From an uncultured Sphingomonadaceae bacterium (GTDB lineage: Bacteria; Pseudomonadota; Alphaproteobacteria; Sphingomonadales; Sphingomonadaceae), in NCBI GenBank assembly GCA_937873035.1, contig CALMVA010000064.1, positions 62,001 to 126,000 on the forward strand: DNA of 64,000 nt, read 5' to 3'. Positions within the stretch are counted from its first letter, which is position 1. Each line of letters starts with the position of its first letter. This document shows positions 46,603-57,154 of this stretch, one piece after another. A model generated the notes under the pieces. That model was not told where the DNA came from. It ran no database searches and was given only the letters and a program-made list of their open reading frames with translations. The position numbers and the translations under genes are program-made.

Positions 46603-47079
46603 TCAATACGCGATTTCCATCACCTCATATTCGATTTCGCCAGCCGGAAGCATTACGCGGCGCAGGTCACCGATCATTGCGCCGCGCAATGCGCGGGCAA
46701 TGGGGGAGTTCCAGCCAATCTTGCCCTTGCCAGCCTCAGCTTCATCGTCGCCAACAATGGAGAGCGTGCGATGACGATCATCCTCGTCGGCAATCGTCAC
46801 GGTCGCGCCGAACCAGATGCGTGATTTGTCGGGCTGCTCTGTCGGATTGATGACCTTTGCGGCCTTGATGCGTCGTGAGAGCCAGCCCAGTTCCCGATCA
46901 ATCTCGCGCAGGCGCTTCTTGCCGTAGATATAGTCGCCATTTTCCGAGCGGTCGCCATTGCCGGCCGCCCATGAGACCGTCTCGACCAGCTTGGGCCGTT
47001 CCTGCGAAAACAACTCATGGTAGCGAGCCTGCAATGCGGCAAAGCCTGCAGGCGTGATATAGTTAGGCTTGTCGATCAT
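46603..47079 (-). CDS. greB: Transcription elongation factor GreB
   Basis: Stimulates transcript cleavage by stalled RNA polymerase. It has 158 residues: N-terminal coiled coil with the acidic tip GNGDRSENGDYIYGKKRLREID, and a C-terminal FKBP-like domain ending IGWNSPIARALRGAMIGD. The GDYIYGKKRLREID wording is closer to GreB than GreA. Its start overlaps the stop of the upstream transglycosylase gene by 4 bases. Confidence 0.92.
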   Translation of the reverse strand: MIDKPNYITPAGFAALQARYHELFSQERPKLVETVSWAAGNGDRSENGDYIYGKKRLREIDRELGWLSRRIKAAKVINPTEQPDKSRIWFGATVTIADEDDRHRTLSIVGDDEAEAGKGKIGWNSPIARALRGAMIGDLRRVMLPAGEIEYEVMEIAY

Positions 47080-49088
47080 CCGGGAGTGCGCTTGCCGAGA
47101 TAGGTGGAAAGCGGTGTTGCCGTTCTGACCGTCGCGCGCGACGGGTTAAGCATATCATATACCACCGCATTTTCCAGAACGCGCTGCACATAGTTGCGTG
47201 TCTCAGAAAGTGGGATTGCTTCGATCCATTCAAGCACATCCACGCCGTTGCGCGGGTCGCCATTGGCGCGCAGCCATTTGTTCACATTGCCCGGCCCGGC
47301 ATTGTAGGCGGCAACCGCCAGCACATAGCTGCCGCCAAACATATCCATGAGCTGCCCGAAATAGGTGGCTCCGAGCGCGATGTTATATTGCGGATCACCG
47401 AGGCTCGCATAATTATAGGCAAGCCCGGCGCGCGGTGCGGTCTGCTTGGCGGTTGCGGGCATGAGTTGCATAAGCCCACGCGCACCGACACGGCTTGTCG
47501 CTTCTTTGTCAAACTGGCTTTCCTGCCGCGAGATGGCATGGATCATCGTCCAGCTTCCGGCGTGTTCTGCGGGCACGGGGATTTGAGGGAAGGCTGCTGC
47601 CGTATAATCGCTGAGCCCCACAGTGCGTGCGTTGCGCCCCACCAGAACATTGAGATCAGGCCGCCCGACCTTGGCTGCCAGTTCGGCTGCCAGCACGTGA
47701 TCGGCATCACTCTCTACCGAATTGGCGAGGCTGCGGATGAAGAGGCTCTGGTCCGCCCAATTGCCCTGCTGCCCCAAGGCGAGGATCACGCGCACAAGAG
47801 AGCGACGGCCAAAGGCCGCACGTTCAGTCGCGGAAATGTCGAGCGCCCGACCTGTAGGGGCAAGCGCGGGTTTGCGACCAAGCCGTTCGCTCGCCAATTG
47901 GCCGTGGAATTGATCGAAAAAGCGCGCGGCGTTTTCAAATACCTGCCGCGCCTCTGCCGTTTTGCCCGCCGCATCATAAGCGCGGCCCGCCCAATAAAGG
48001 CCACGTGCCTGGGTTTGATGGGACTTTGCGGCATTGGCATATTGCTGGAACATGGCGGCCGCATTGCCGGGTTGGTTGAGCCGGTTGAGCGCAATCGTCC
48101 CTGCAAGCCAAGTGAGGTCCGTATAGGCATCACGCTCGGCAAAGGGCCGGTCACGCACGACTATTGCGGGCGAATAGGCCGTCGATGCGCGGCTGGCGAT
48201 GTCGTAAGCGACCTGCCAGTCGCCATCCTTGGCGGCATCCTTGGCCGAGAGGAGCAGCATCTGAAGCCAGACCAAAGGCGCAGGCGGAAAGGCCGACATC
48301 GGGATGCTCTGACGCAGCATCTGGCGGGCAACACCTTCTTGCCCGGTGTTGCGCAGCCACCAGATATAATCGGCGACAAAGCCGGGGTTCGTGCGGATTT
48401 TGCTGGTCGCATAAGCCAGTTTGTCGGGTGCGCCGGGGGCTTTGGTGAGAAGTGCCAGCCGCACATCAAACATGGGGCGGTTCGCCGCACTCGTCATCAT
48501 GATCTGGCGGGCGGCCACGGCTGTGGACCGCGCCCAAAGCAGCGGGTCCATCCGTGCGTCATGGGCATCAAGCCGGAGGGCAGAGCCCAAGCGGGTCAGC
48601 AATCTGCTTTCATCCTCGGTTGAAAGCGCCCCGCCAATCCATGATTTGCGCGCGGCATCCACGGCTTCAAAGCTGCGGTCCTGCTCGTCAAGCGCCTCGG
48701 CATAGCGCAGCCAGGCCGAAGGGGATTGCGGTGGATATTTGCGAAAGAACGTGATGATGGCGCTCGCGCTGTCCACATCCGGGCGGATCGCGCGTTCGGC
48801 ATTGCGGCGGATGCTCGCTTCGCCGGGCCAGTCCTCATAAACCGCAAGAAAGTTCGCATAGCTCGCAAAGGGAAGATTATCGATGCGGCGCAGGCTGTTC
48901 CACTGCGCGAGCGGCACCGCCATCGGGTTGGCGGCGGCAACAGGCTGCACGGACGTCGCCGGGGCAGCCGCGGCAGCTTGGGTGTCTTCCACCTGCTGCG
49001 CAACAACAGGCCATGACAACAGCCCGGCGACAAGAAAGATCGGTTTAACGAACATGGACTTCACATTGCGAGACAACATACTGGACAT
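47076..49088 (-). CDS. slt: Lytic murein transglycosylase (Slt70-like)
   Basis: Cleaves peptidoglycan glycan strands to 1,6-anhydro products in the periplasm. It has 670 residues. A signal peptide is read in FVKPIFLVAGLLSWPVVAQQ. Residues ~60-470 are an alpha-superhelical region as in Slt70. The SLT catalytic domain starts at AISRQESQFDKEATSRVGA with catalytic Glu, followed by GLMQLMPATAKQ and AVAAYNAGPGNVNKWL. The start is uncertain among in-frame ATGs at 49088, 49079 and 49055; the last gives the cleanest signal peptide. Confidence 0.9.
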   Translation of the reverse strand: MSSMLSRNVKSMFVKPIFLVAGLLSWPVVAQQVEDTQAAAAAPATSVQPVAAANPMAVPLAQWNSLRRIDNLPFASYANFLAVYEDWPGEASIRRNAERAIRPDVDSASAIITFFRKYPPQSPSAWLRYAEALDEQDRSFEAVDAARKSWIGGALSTEDESRLLTRLGSALRLDAHDARMDPLLWARSTAVAARQIMMTSAANRPMFDVRLALLTKAPGAPDKLAYATSKIRTNPGFVADYIWWLRNTGQEGVARQMLRQSIPMSAFPPAPLVWLQMLLLSAKDAAKDGDWQVAYDIASRASTAYSPAIVVRDRPFAERDAYTDLTWLAGTIALNRLNQPGNAAAMFQQYANAAKSHQTQARGLYWAGRAYDAAGKTAEARQVFENAARFFDQFHGQLASERLGRKPALAPTGRALDISATERAAFGRRSLVRVILALGQQGNWADQSLFIRSLANSVESDADHVLAAELAAKVGRPDLNVLVGRNARTVGLSDYTAAAFPQIPVPAEHAGSWTMIHAISRQESQFDKEATSRVGARGLMQLMPATAKQTAPRAGLAYNYASLGDPQYNIALGATYFGQLMDMFGGSYVLAVAAYNAGPGNVNKWLRANGDPRNGVDVLEWIEAIPLSETRNYVQRVLENAVVYDMLNPSRATVRTATPLSTYLGKRTPG

Positions 49089-49180
49089 ATTAGGGTCGGC
49101 ATCCTTATTTGGCGCTGAACGACAGGCCGGTCCTGCGCTATCTATGGCGCAATGCGGCGATCAGGTGAAGGGCACCCCAG

Positions 49181-50056
49181 ATGTTTTCGGGCTCAATTCC
49201 GGCGTTGGTAACGCCTTTCCGCAACGGTGAGGTCGATGAGGATGCTTTTCGTCGGCTGGTCAGTTGGCAAATCGCGGAAGGGTCGAGTGCTCTGGTGCCC
49301 TGCGGCACGACGGGTGAGAACGCGACCTTGTCTTACGACGAGCACTACCGCGTCATTTCATTGTGCATCGAGGAAGCGGCAGGCCGCGTTCCCGTTATCG
49401 CGGGATGCGGTTCCAACGATACGGCAACAGCGGTGCGCCACATGGTTTTTGCAAGGGCAGAAGGTGCGGCTGCGGCGCTTGTCGTCGCGCCTTACTACAA
49501 CCGGCCCAATCAGGAGGGCATTTACGCGCACTACGCACATCTGGCGGACAAATGCGACCTGCCGATCATTCTTTACAACGTGCCGGGCCGCACGGTGACG
49601 GACTTGCTGCCGGAAACGGTGGCCAGGCTTTCGGCCATTCCGTCGATCGTCGGCATCAAGGATGCAAGCGGAAATCTTGCGCGTGTTGGCACGCATCGTT
49701 TGGGCTGCGGCATCGATTTTTGCCAGCTTTCGGGTAATGATGATATGGCGCTGGGCTTCAATGCATCGGGCGGGGTTGGGTGCATTTCCGTTACCGCCAA
49801 TGTTGCGCCGCGTCTGTGTGCAGAGTTTCAGCAAGCGTGTCTCGATGGCGATTATGCGCTGGCCCGAACGCTCAACGATGCGCTCCACCCGCTCCACGGC
49901 GCACTCTTTTCCGACGCTTCGCCGGGGCCAGCCAAATATGCCCTCACACGCGTTCTGAGCGATTTCCCCGATGAATTGCGCCTGCCGATGACGCCTGCGG
50001 GAGACTCCTCGCGTCGCGCTGTCGATGCGGCGCTGGAGCACGCAAGACTGATCTGA
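49181..50056 (+). CDS. dapA: 4-hydroxy-tetrahydrodipicolinate synthase
   Basis: First committed step of lysine/diaminopimelate synthesis: condenses pyruvate with aspartate semialdehyde. It has 291 residues. Seen: [35 protein letters not shown], the tyrosine in [19 protein letters not shown], and the Schiff-base lysine in GIKDASGN. Its last base is shared with the smpB ATG (TGATG). dapB lies 11 kb away in the same window. Confidence 0.95.
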   Translation: MFSGSIPALVTPFRNGEVDEDAFRRLVSWQIAEGSSALVPCGTTGENATLSYDEHYRVISLCIEEAAGRVPVIAGCGSNDTATAVRHMVFARAEGAAAALVVAPYYNRPNQEGIYAHYAHLADKCDLPIILYNVPGRTVTDLLPETVARLSAIPSIVGIKDASGNLARVGTHRLGCGIDFCQLSGNDDMALGFNASGGVGCISVTANVAPRLCAEFQQACLDGDYALARTLNDALHPLHGALFSDASPGPAKYALTRVLSDFPDELRLPMTPAGDSSRRAVDAALEHARLI

Positions 50057-50538
50057 TGGCACGCCCACGTCCCAGCACGTTCGATAAGGTCAAGACCGTC
50101 GCCGAAAATCGGCGCGCGCGATATGATTATTATATCGAAGACACCTTCGAGGCAGGCATTGCGCTTACCGGAACCGAGGTGAAATCACTGCGCTTTGGTG
50201 AAGGTTCGATCGGCGAGAGCTATGCCGAGGTGAAGGACGGGGAGATTTGGCTCGTCAACGCCAACATCCCAGAATTCAGCCACGGCAATCGCTTCAACCA
50301 TGAGCCGAAGCGACCGCGCAAACTGCTGTTGCACGAGCGGGAAATCAACAAGATGCATGGCGCCGTCGCCCGTGAAGGGATGACGCTGGTGCCGCTATCG
50401 GTCTATTTTAACGGCCGAGGGCGTGCTAAGGTTGAACTGGCGCTCGCCAAAGGCAAGAAAGCTCACGACAAGCGCGAGACAATCAAGGAACGCGATTGGA
50501 AGCGGGAAGCCGCTCGTATTCTCAGGGATCGTGGATGA
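50056..50538 (+). CDS. smpB: SsrA-binding protein SmpB
   Basis: Partner of tmRNA in rescue of stalled ribosomes. It has 160 residues. Seen: [67 protein letters not shown] and the basic C-terminal tail [20 protein letters not shown]. The start overlaps the dapA stop by one base and the end overlaps the next gene by ATGA. The tmRNA gene is not in the window. Confidence 0.96.
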   Translation: MARPRPSTFDKVKTVAENRRARYDYYIEDTFEAGIALTGTEVKSLRFGEGSIGESYAEVKDGEIWLVNANIPEFSHGNRFNHEPKRPRKLLLHEREINKMHGAVAREGMTLVPLSVYFNGRGRAKVELALAKGKKAHDKRETIKERDWKREAARILRDRG

Positions 50539-51092
50539 GCAGGCTCAACAAATGGATCCGCTCGCAAGCGCCCAACCGCGAAAGCTTTGAAAAAAGCCGC
50601 TTCTTGCGTCCATTTGCACAGCGTGTGTTCCATCCCGCGCTGTGGCGTTTCACGCGGCGCTCTGTGCCGCGCGGCGTTGCGCTAGGTTTGCTCGTCGGTA
50701 TCTTCTTCCTCATCCCCGGCGTGCAGATTGCGGGGGCTGCACTTTTGGCGCTGCCGGTGCGCGCCAATATTCCCATTGCTGCCGCGATGACTTTTTTGAG
50801 TAATCCGGCAACGACGCCGTTCATTCTGGCGGCTTCGCTCTACATCGGCAATGCAACGCTCAATTTGGGCGCAGACCTGACCCAGTTTGAGGCGCTCCTT
50901 TCGCGCAACGCCTCCATCAGCGCATGGGCGGACTGGGTTGTCTCCAGCGCCGCGCCAGCACTTCTATGGGGGTTGTTCGTCATCGCAACGGTGTCGGCCG
51001 CCATCGGCTATGTGATCGCGGTTGCCGTGTGGCGCTGGTGGCTTGTGCGCAAATGGCGCGCGCGCAGGCAGCATCGCCGCGCCGCTGCTTGA
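50535..51092 (+). CDS. DUF2062 domain membrane protein
   Basis: A 185-residue membrane protein. The DUF2062 pattern is clear: [40 protein letters not shown], then [20 protein letters not shown]. Two or three membrane helices lie at ~45-75, ~85-105 and ~135-160, and the C-terminus is very basic ([11 protein letters not shown]). ATG 50535 overlaps the smpB stop. The family's function is unknown; it sits between smpB and cckA. Confidence 0.87.
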   Translation: MSRLNKWIRSQAPNRESFEKSRFLRPFAQRVFHPALWRFTRRSVPRGVALGLLVGIFFLIPGVQIAGAALLALPVRANIPIAAAMTFLSNPATTPFILAASLYIGNATLNLGADLTQFEALLSRNASISAWADWVVSSAAPALLWGLFVIATVSAAIGYVIAVAVWRWWLVRKWRARRQHRRAAA

Positions 51093-51126
51093 CGGCGGCG
51101 GCACAAGCGGGAATGTTCCACATAAC

Positions 51127-53529
51127 GTGCGAAACCTAGCGTCTCTCTCAAAAGACCTGCCCCTGGCAAGCCATTCAAATGTGCCTGCGGGGGATGATCG
51201 CACGCTGCTGCTTATCGTCGGGCTGGCGGCGGCGGTTTCTGCTGCCATCATCTTCTGGTTCGCCAGAAGCGGGCCGCTCACCGCTGGCTTTTTGGCCACG
51301 ATAATGGGGGGGGGCGCCCTTGCCCTGTTCATTCGCCGCCTCAATCCCACCGTGCCTGCCGAAGACAGCGATTATGACTGGAGCCTTGTGCGTGACGCGG
51401 CGGAAGCTGAAGACGCTGCAATTTCAGTAACCGATCGGAGCGGCAAGCTGGTTTGCGCGAATATGCGGCATGAGGCGTGGTTTGGTGGGCCGTTGGCCCC
51501 TCCGGCGGTTCTTGTCGATCAGATGCAGAACGATCTGCTGGCCGCCGCCGCCCGCGCGGCGTGGCGCGATGGCCGGGCCGAAGTGAAGGGGTTGCGACGC
51601 GAAGCACTTTTGCTTGATGCAAGCGTGCAGCGCAGCGGCCGTGGGGAAAGCTATCTCGTTTGGCGGTTCCGGCCCTCTGTCGCGTTCGACATTCTGTCTG
51701 AAGCGCGCCGGATGATCGCTGGGCCAGCGGGTGAGCGCCTGGGCGAAGCGGGCATCATGACGGTTCTGATCGGGCCGGAGGGCAATATTCGTGCCGCCAG
51801 CCGGGTTTTCGCTGTGCGCGCGGCAGGGCGCTCGGAAGCCTTGGTGGAAGGCCGTGAGTTTGTCTCGTTTTTCGAGACCGATGCAAATGGTGTGCTGCGA
51901 TTTGGCCTTGAAGGGCGCAGCGGTATGCCGCTGCGGCTTCTCCAGATTCCGAGCGATCCGGGCAATGCGGATGCTGAAACGCTCGTCATTTTGCTGGATG
52001 ATGATTCAAACCGTGCAGGGGCAGACCCCAATGTCGCGGTGAGTATGCAGGCGATGATGGCAAAATTGCCGCTTGGGCTTGCGCTGGCCGACCGCGATGG
52101 CCGCTTTCTGTTTTTGAACGATGCTTTCTGCCGTGCGGTTGGTCAGCCGGTTGGTGCACGGCCAATCTATCCGGGCGATCTCGTTATCCGTGAAGACAAG
52201 GCCGCCGTTGCTGATGCCGTGCGGCGTTTTGCGATGGGACAGCCTTCAAGCGGCGACATCGCCGTGCGGCTCGTGAGCTTGCCCGAAGAGCCGGTCGCAC
52301 TGACCATCGCGAGCGTGAAGGGGCTGGGCGAAGCCGCGGTTCTTTTGTCCATCAAGGACTCAAGCGAAGAATCTCGCCTCAAAAAACAGGTCGCCCAAGC
52401 TACCAAGATGCAAGCCGTGGGGCAGCTTGCAGGCGGGGTCGCGCATGACTTCAACAACATCCTCACGGGTATTCTTGGCCATTGCGATCTGATGTTGATG
52501 CGCCATTCGCCGGGAGACAGCGATTATGACGACATTCAGCAGATACGGAATAATGCCAACCGCGCGGCGGGTTTGACGCGGCAATTGCTGGCCTTTTCGC
52601 GTCAGCAGACATTGCGGCCGCAAATCCTGCAACTTCCCGATGTTGTGTCAGAAATCTCGAACCTGCTGAAGCGCCTGATGGGTGAAACGGTAGAGCTGAT
52701 TGTCAAGCATGGCCGCAATCTGGGGCCGGTGCGGGCGGACCCCGGCCAGCTTGAGCAGGTCATTGTCAACCTCGCGGTCAATGCACGCGACGCCATGCCG
52801 CGCGGCGGGCAATTGACGATCCAGACCTATGCCGTGTCGGCCGCAGAAGTCCGCAAAATCGGCAGCGATATTCTGCCCGTGGCGGATTACACCGCGCTCA
52901 GCGTGACCGATACCGGCACGGGTATTCAGCCAGAGCTTCTGTCCAAGATTTTCGAACCCTTCTTCACGACCAAGGAAGTCGGCAAGGGAACGGGCCTTGG
53001 GCTGTCCACCGTCTATGGCATCGTCAAACAATCTGGCGGGTTCATCTTCGCCGATTCAAAAGTCGGGGAGGGGACAAGCTTCGTCATCTATCTGCCCGTC
53101 CACATCGTCGAGGCGGGGCGGAATATGGAGCCTGCCAAGGCCAGGGAAAAGGCCGAAGAATTGTGGGGTAGCGGCACCATATTGCTGGTGGAGGATGAAG
53201 ATATGGTCCGCGCCGTTGCCGAACGTGCGCTGACGCGACACGGTTATGATGTCATCACCGCCACCAATGGCGAAGAGGGGCTGGAAATCCTGCGTGATCG
53301 CAACGACATCGACATCATGGTGTCCGACGTGGTGATGCCGATGATGGACGGCCCGACGCTTGGCCGCCATGCTCGCGAACTTTTTCCTGAGCTGCCGTTG
53401 CTGTTTATGTCGGGCTATGCCGAGGAGCAATTGCGCCGCTCCATTGCGCTCGACAATGTTGAATTTCTACCAAAACCCTTTTCAGTTCAACAGCTTGCAG
53501 AGGCTGTTCGCAACGCTCTCCCAAGCTGA
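51127..53529 (+). CDS. cckA: Cell-cycle hybrid histidine kinase CckA
   Basis: Membrane kinase/phosphatase that feeds phosphate through ChpT to the master regulator CtrA. From GTG 51127 it has 800 residues: two membrane helices ([20 protein letters not shown] and [16 protein letters not shown]), PAS-like regions at ~70-420, the HisKA helix [20 protein letters not shown] with catalytic His, an ATPase domain ([30 protein letters not shown]), and a receiver domain with Asp in [13 protein letters not shown]. The start is uncertain: no ATG fits; GTG 51181 is an alternative. It lies 34 bases after DUF2062 and ahead of recA. Confidence 0.92.
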   Translation: MRNLASLSKDLPLASHSNVPAGDDRTLLLIVGLAAAVSAAIIFWFARSGPLTAGFLATIMGGGALALFIRRLNPTVPAEDSDYDWSLVRDAAEAEDAAISVTDRSGKLVCANMRHEAWFGGPLAPPAVLVDQMQNDLLAAAARAAWRDGRAEVKGLRREALLLDASVQRSGRGESYLVWRFRPSVAFDILSEARRMIAGPAGERLGEAGIMTVLIGPEGNIRAASRVFAVRAAGRSEALVEGREFVSFFETDANGVLRFGLEGRSGMPLRLLQIPSDPGNADAETLVILLDDDSNRAGADPNVAVSMQAMMAKLPLGLALADRDGRFLFLNDAFCRAVGQPVGARPIYPGDLVIREDKAAVADAVRRFAMGQPSSGDIAVRLVSLPEEPVALTIASVKGLGEAAVLLSIKDSSEESRLKKQVAQATKMQAVGQLAGGVAHDFNNILTGILGHCDLMLMRHSPGDSDYDDIQQIRNNANRAAGLTRQLLAFSRQQTLRPQILQLPDVVSEISNLLKRLMGETVELIVKHGRNLGPVRADPGQLEQVIVNLAVNARDAMPRGGQLTIQTYAVSAAEVRKIGSDILPVADYTALSVTDTGTGIQPELLSKIFEPFFTTKEVGKGTGLGLSTVYGIVKQSGGFIFADSKVGEGTSFVIYLPVHIVEAGRNMEPAKAREKAEELWGSGTILLVEDEDMVRAVAERALTRHGYDVITATNGEEGLEILRDRNDIDIMVSDVVMPMMDGPTLGRHARELFPELPLLFMSGYAEEQLRRSIALDNVEFLPKPFSVQQLAEAVRNALPS

Positions 53530-53563
53530 TCGGGCGAGAGAACAAAAGGCGAAAAATATTTTC

Positions 53564-53578
53564 GTTCTCCTCTTGTTC
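53564..53578 (+). promoter_or_regulatory. Alphaproteobacterial SOS (LexA) box before recA
   Basis: GTTC-TCCTCTT-GTTC, an exact match to the direct-repeat GTTC-N7-GTTC used by alphaproteobacterial LexA, 74 bases upstream of recA. A near match in the other orientation, GAAC-N7-GAAA, begins near 53540. It predicts repression by LexA and induction on DNA damage. Confidence 0.8.
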
Positions 53579-53651
53579 AATTGGAACAAAGCCGATACAC
53601 CCTCTTCATCGCATTGACGATGCAAGCGCAACAGCTACGAGGGGACAGGCC

Positions 53652-54725
53652 ATGTCGGCTCAACTCAAGCTTATCGAAACGGAACGTTCGGCAGCCATGA
53701 TGGATAGGGAAAAGGCACTCGAAGCCGCGCTTGCGCAGATTGATCGCGCATTCGGCAAAGGCTCGGCCATGAAGCTCGGATCGCGTGAAGCGATGGAAAT
53801 TGAATCGGTTTCAACCGGCTCGCTGGGGCTGGACATTGCGTTGGGCATTGGCGGCCTGCCGCGCGGCCGCATTGTCGAGATTTTCGGGCCGGAAAGCTCT
53901 GGCAAGACGACGCTCGCGCTTCATGCCATTGCAGAAGCGCAAAAGTCGGGCGGCACCGCGGCCTTTATTGACGCGGAACACGCGCTTGATCCGATTTATG
54001 CCAAAAAGCTGGGCGTCAATATTAATGAGCTCATCGTGTCGCAGCCCGATACGGGTGAGCAGGCGCTTGAAATCGCAGACACGCTGGTGCGCTCGAACGC
54101 GATTGATGTTCTTGTCATCGACTCGGTGGCCGCACTTGTGCCCCGTGCGGAAATCGAAGGGGAAATGGGCGATAGCCATGTCGGCCTTCAGGCTCGCCTG
54201 ATGAGCCAGGCGCTGCGCAAGATCACAGGGTCGATCAATCGGTCGCGCTGCCTTGTTATCTTCATCAACCAGATCCGCATGAAAATCGGCGTGATGTATG
54301 GTTCACCCGAAACGACGACGGGGGGCAATGCGCTTAAATTCTACGCCTCGGTTCGTCTCGACATCCGCCGCACCGGTCAGATCAAGGACCGCGAAGATAT
54401 TGTCGGCAACGCAACCCGCGTGAAGGTGGTGAAGAACAAGGTTGCTCCGCCCTTCAAACAGGTCGAGTTCGACATCATGTATGGTGAAGGCATTTCGAAG
54501 ACCGGCGAAATCCTCGACATAGGGGTCAAGGCCGGGCTGGTTGAAAAGTCAGGCGCGTGGTTCAGCTATGATTCGATCCGAATCGGGCAGGGCCGTGAGA
54601 ACGCCAAGACATGGCTCAAGGACAATCCAGAAATGGCGGCCAAGCTGGAACAGCAAATTCGGGGCAAGACCGAAGCTGTAGCGGAAGGCCTGATGGCAGA
54701 ACCAGAGGCGGACGACGATCTCTGA
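53652..54725 (+). CDS. recA: Recombinase RecA
   Basis: Strand-exchange protein and SOS co-protease of 357 residues. Seen: [19 protein letters not shown] (Walker A), [39 protein letters not shown] (Walker B and L1 start), [21 protein letters not shown] (L2) and an acidic C-terminus [15 protein letters not shown] sits 8 bases before ATG 53652, and an SOS box lies upstream. Confidence 0.98.
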   Translation: MSAQLKLIETERSAAMMDREKALEAALAQIDRAFGKGSAMKLGSREAMEIESVSTGSLGLDIALGIGGLPRGRIVEIFGPESSGKTTLALHAIAEAQKSGGTAAFIDAEHALDPIYAKKLGVNINELIVSQPDTGEQALEIADTLVRSNAIDVLVIDSVAALVPRAEIEGEMGDSHVGLQARLMSQALRKITGSINRSRCLVIFINQIRMKIGVMYGSPETTTGGNALKFYASVRLDIRRTGQIKDREDIVGNATRVKVVKNKVAPPFKQVEFDIMYGEGISKTGEILDIGVKAGLVEKSGAWFSYDSIRIGQGRENAKTWLKDNPEMAAKLEQQIRGKTEAVAEGLMAEPEADDDL

Positions 54726-54785
54726 CGGGAAAGGGCGCCGCCTTGTGCGGCGTCTGTTCAGAGGAGGCGTTGCGTCTCAAGCACC

Positions 54786-54816
54786 AAAAGGCCCGCCATG
54801 CCCGGCGGGCCTTTTT
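54786..54816 (+). terminator. Rho-independent terminator after recA
   Basis: A 12-bp stem, AAAAGGCCCGCC with GGCGGGCCTTTT, around a 6-base loop and ending in TTTTT. It is about 60 bases past the recA stop. A shorter hairpin without a T tract (CGCCGC/GCGGCG) lies at 54736-54752. Confidence 0.9.
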
Positions 54817-54964
54817 CGTTGCAGTCGCTGCACCCGCATGATTGTTTGGGGTGCCTATGGGGGGCTCTTGCCTCTCTTCTTGGAACCGGATCGGTTGATG
54901 TGGAAGCGCATGGCGCTTTCGCAGGGGGCGTGGATCAGGCTCCCGTCCATGAAAGGATCACGAT

Positions 54965-56992
54965 CTAGGCCGCAAGCCTTGAGGCTTGGGCCTTCACAAT
55001 CTCGTCGGCCTGTTTGCCGCCAAGTTCCGCCAGATGGTCAAAACGGGCCTCAAAAGTTGCCAACCCCTGACTGAGTGAGCGCAATTCGGCATCAAGGCCA
55101 TGCAACCCGGCTTCGGGGATAATTGCCTCGATCTGTTCCCAGCGCTCCCAGTCGGGATGCGGACCAAGCCCTGAAATCTGGCCACGACGCGCCGAAACGA
55201 CAGAGCCGACTTTTGATCCCGTGCCCGGCGGTGTGGAGACAGTTAGGTGCCACACGGGTTCAAGCAGATAGGGCGCGCATTGCGTGAGCGCATCACTCAT
55301 CGCAATGCGTCCGGCGGTGCGGAACGCGATCTCGGAACTGTCAACGCTGTGATAAGACCCATCGACCAGCGTCACCGACACATCGACGACCGGAAAACCG
55401 AGCGGCCCGCGCCGCATTGCATCGCCAACGCCCGCTTCCACGGCAGGGATCCACTGTTTGGGCACGACACCGCCCGAAATGCGATCATCGAAGCGGAAGC
55501 CTTCGCCGCGCTCCAGCGGCCGCACGTCGATCACCACGTCGCCGAACTGGCCGTGCCCGCCGGATTGCTTCTTGTGGCGCCCGCGTTGGGTTGTCGGCTT
55601 TCGGATCGACTCGCGATAGGCAATCTGTGGCGGGTGGGTGATGACCTCCACGCCATAGCGCCGCTTGAGCCGTGCCAGCGTGACGGCCAGATGCTCGTCA
55701 TTTATGCCGTGCAACACCGTTTCATGACTGTCATCATTCTGTGTCCAGCTGAGTGCCGGGTCTTCCTCCACCAGCTTGTGGAGCGCGGTTGACAGCTTGA
55801 CGTCATCCTTGCGGTCGCGCGTGGTGATGGCGAGTGCGGCATTGCGGGGTGGGAGGTCTGTGGCATGGGCATTTGCGCCTTCGCCCGTGCCGAGCAACAT
55901 TCCCGCACGCGCAGCATCGGCTTTCGCGATCGCGATGACGCTTCCCTGTTCTGCGCGCGCGACCTTGGTCGTCTTTTCGCCTTGCAGCGTGAACAGTGCG
56001 CCGATGCGGAGCGCGCCTTCTGGTCCAGCAATTTCGCCGCCTTCGGCAATCCCGTCGCCCAGCACGCGCGCAAGCGCCAGCCGCCCGACAGCGCCGCCAT
56101 TGGCGATTTTGAAGATGTGCAGCCCATTCCGCCCGACGCCCAGCCGTTTGGCCGCATTTTGCGGGGCAGGGGCTTCATGGCGCAACAGCTTGAGCAGCCG
56201 CCTGATGCCAAAGCCGTTAATTGCCGATCCGAACAACACCGGCACGACCAGATTGGCGCGCGTTTCTTCACGCAGATCGTCCAGAACGGTCGCAAGATCG
56301 GGTGGGGTGTCTGAAAGAAGTTGCTCCAGCAGCGCGTCGTCATGATCGGCGAGCGTTTCGAGCATATGGAAACGCTCGCTGGATTCCCGCGCGGCAAGGT
56401 CAGCCGGAATGGCGATGGCTTCGCTCGGCTTGCCGGGCACATAGCGATAAGCCCGTTCGAGTGCGAGATCAACAAAGCCGGTAATCTGTCCGCCTTCGCG
56501 CAAAGGAATTTGGCGCGCGAGCAGCGGCTCACGGCTCATCGGCTGGAGCGCGGCAAGCAGATCGCGGATGCTTCCTTTTGCCTGATCTATACGGTTGACG
56601 AACAAAATGTGAGGAAGGCCAAGCATATCCATCCGCCGCAAGATCGGCTCCACAAGGGCAGCGCGCGCGGGATCAGGGTCGACCACGACAATCGCCAGAT
56701 CGGCGCTCGTCACGGCGGCTATGCCATCTGCCGCAAAGCCCGTTGATCCGGGCGTGTCGAGCAGCGCGAAATGATCGCCCAGATATTCGAAATTCATGAG
56801 GTTGAGTTCGGTTGATCCGCCGCGGGCGCGCGCCTCCGGGCTTGCATCTCCGACCGATGTTCCAGCTTCGACCGACCCTTGCCGTGTTGTTGTGCCACTG
56901 GCGTGCAGCAGTGCTTCTGCCAGCGTGGTCTTTCCCGCCCCGGCTGGTCCAACCAGGGCGATTGCTCTCGTGCCGTTTTGGGTACTCGCCAT
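54965..56992 (-). CDS. EF-G-like GTPase with degenerate switch I
   Basis: A 675-residue paralogue of elongation factor G. Seen: G1 VGPAGAGKTTLAEALLHASG, G3 LLDTPGST and G4 FVNRID (canonical NKxD altered to NRID). The EF-G switch I motif RGITI is replaced by RGGSTELNLMNFEY. Domains IV and V follow: QIAYRESIRKPTTQ, RHKKQSGGHGQFGDVVI and the C-terminal GRIAMSDALTQCAPYLLEPVW. The classical fusA normally sits with tuf and rps genes, so this is a second EF-G-like protein, comparable to FusA2 types of unknown role. ATG 56992 has AGGAGG upstream; the frame runs on against alaS but without homology. Confidence 0.85.
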   Translation of the reverse strand: MASTQNGTRAIALVGPAGAGKTTLAEALLHASGTTTRQGSVEAGTSVGDASPEARARGGSTELNLMNFEYLGDHFALLDTPGSTGFAADGIAAVTSADLAIVVVDPDPARAALVEPILRRMDMLGLPHILFVNRIDQAKGSIRDLLAALQPMSREPLLARQIPLREGGQITGFVDLALERAYRYVPGKPSEAIAIPADLAARESSERFHMLETLADHDDALLEQLLSDTPPDLATVLDDLREETRANLVVPVLFGSAINGFGIRRLLKLLRHEAPAPQNAAKRLGVGRNGLHIFKIANGGAVGRLALARVLGDGIAEGGEIAGPEGALRIGALFTLQGEKTTKVARAEQGSVIAIAKADAARAGMLLGTGEGANAHATDLPPRNAALAITTRDRKDDVKLSTALHKLVEEDPALSWTQNDDSHETVLHGINDEHLAVTLARLKRRYGVEVITHPPQIAYRESIRKPTTQRGRHKKQSGGHGQFGDVVIDVRPLERGEGFRFDDRISGGVVPKQWIPAVEAGVGDAMRRGPLGFPVVDVSVTLVDGSYHSVDSSEIAFRTAGRIAMSDALTQCAPYLLEPVWHLTVSTPPGTGSKVGSVVSARRGQISGLGPHPDWERWEQIEAIIPEAGLHGLDAELRSLSQGLATFEARFDHLAELGGKQADEIVKAQASRLAA

Positions 56993-57154
56993 CTTGCCGC
57001 CTCCTAAATCAAAGAGGCGCAGCGGCGCGGGATGCGCCGGAGCGCAAAGGCGATGCTTGTCCTTTTCCGGGCGAGTCGCAAGCGCAACATTGCGGTCATC
57101 TCGTTGTTGTAATGCTTGAGTAGCAGCGAGGCCTCGCCTAAGCGGTTGAGCGTT

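Noticed and set aside
47388-48623. 411-codon plus-strand frame inside the transglycosylase gene
   Set aside because: Antisense shadow rich in Arg, Gly and Cys, with no motif; the minus frame has clear SLT motifs.
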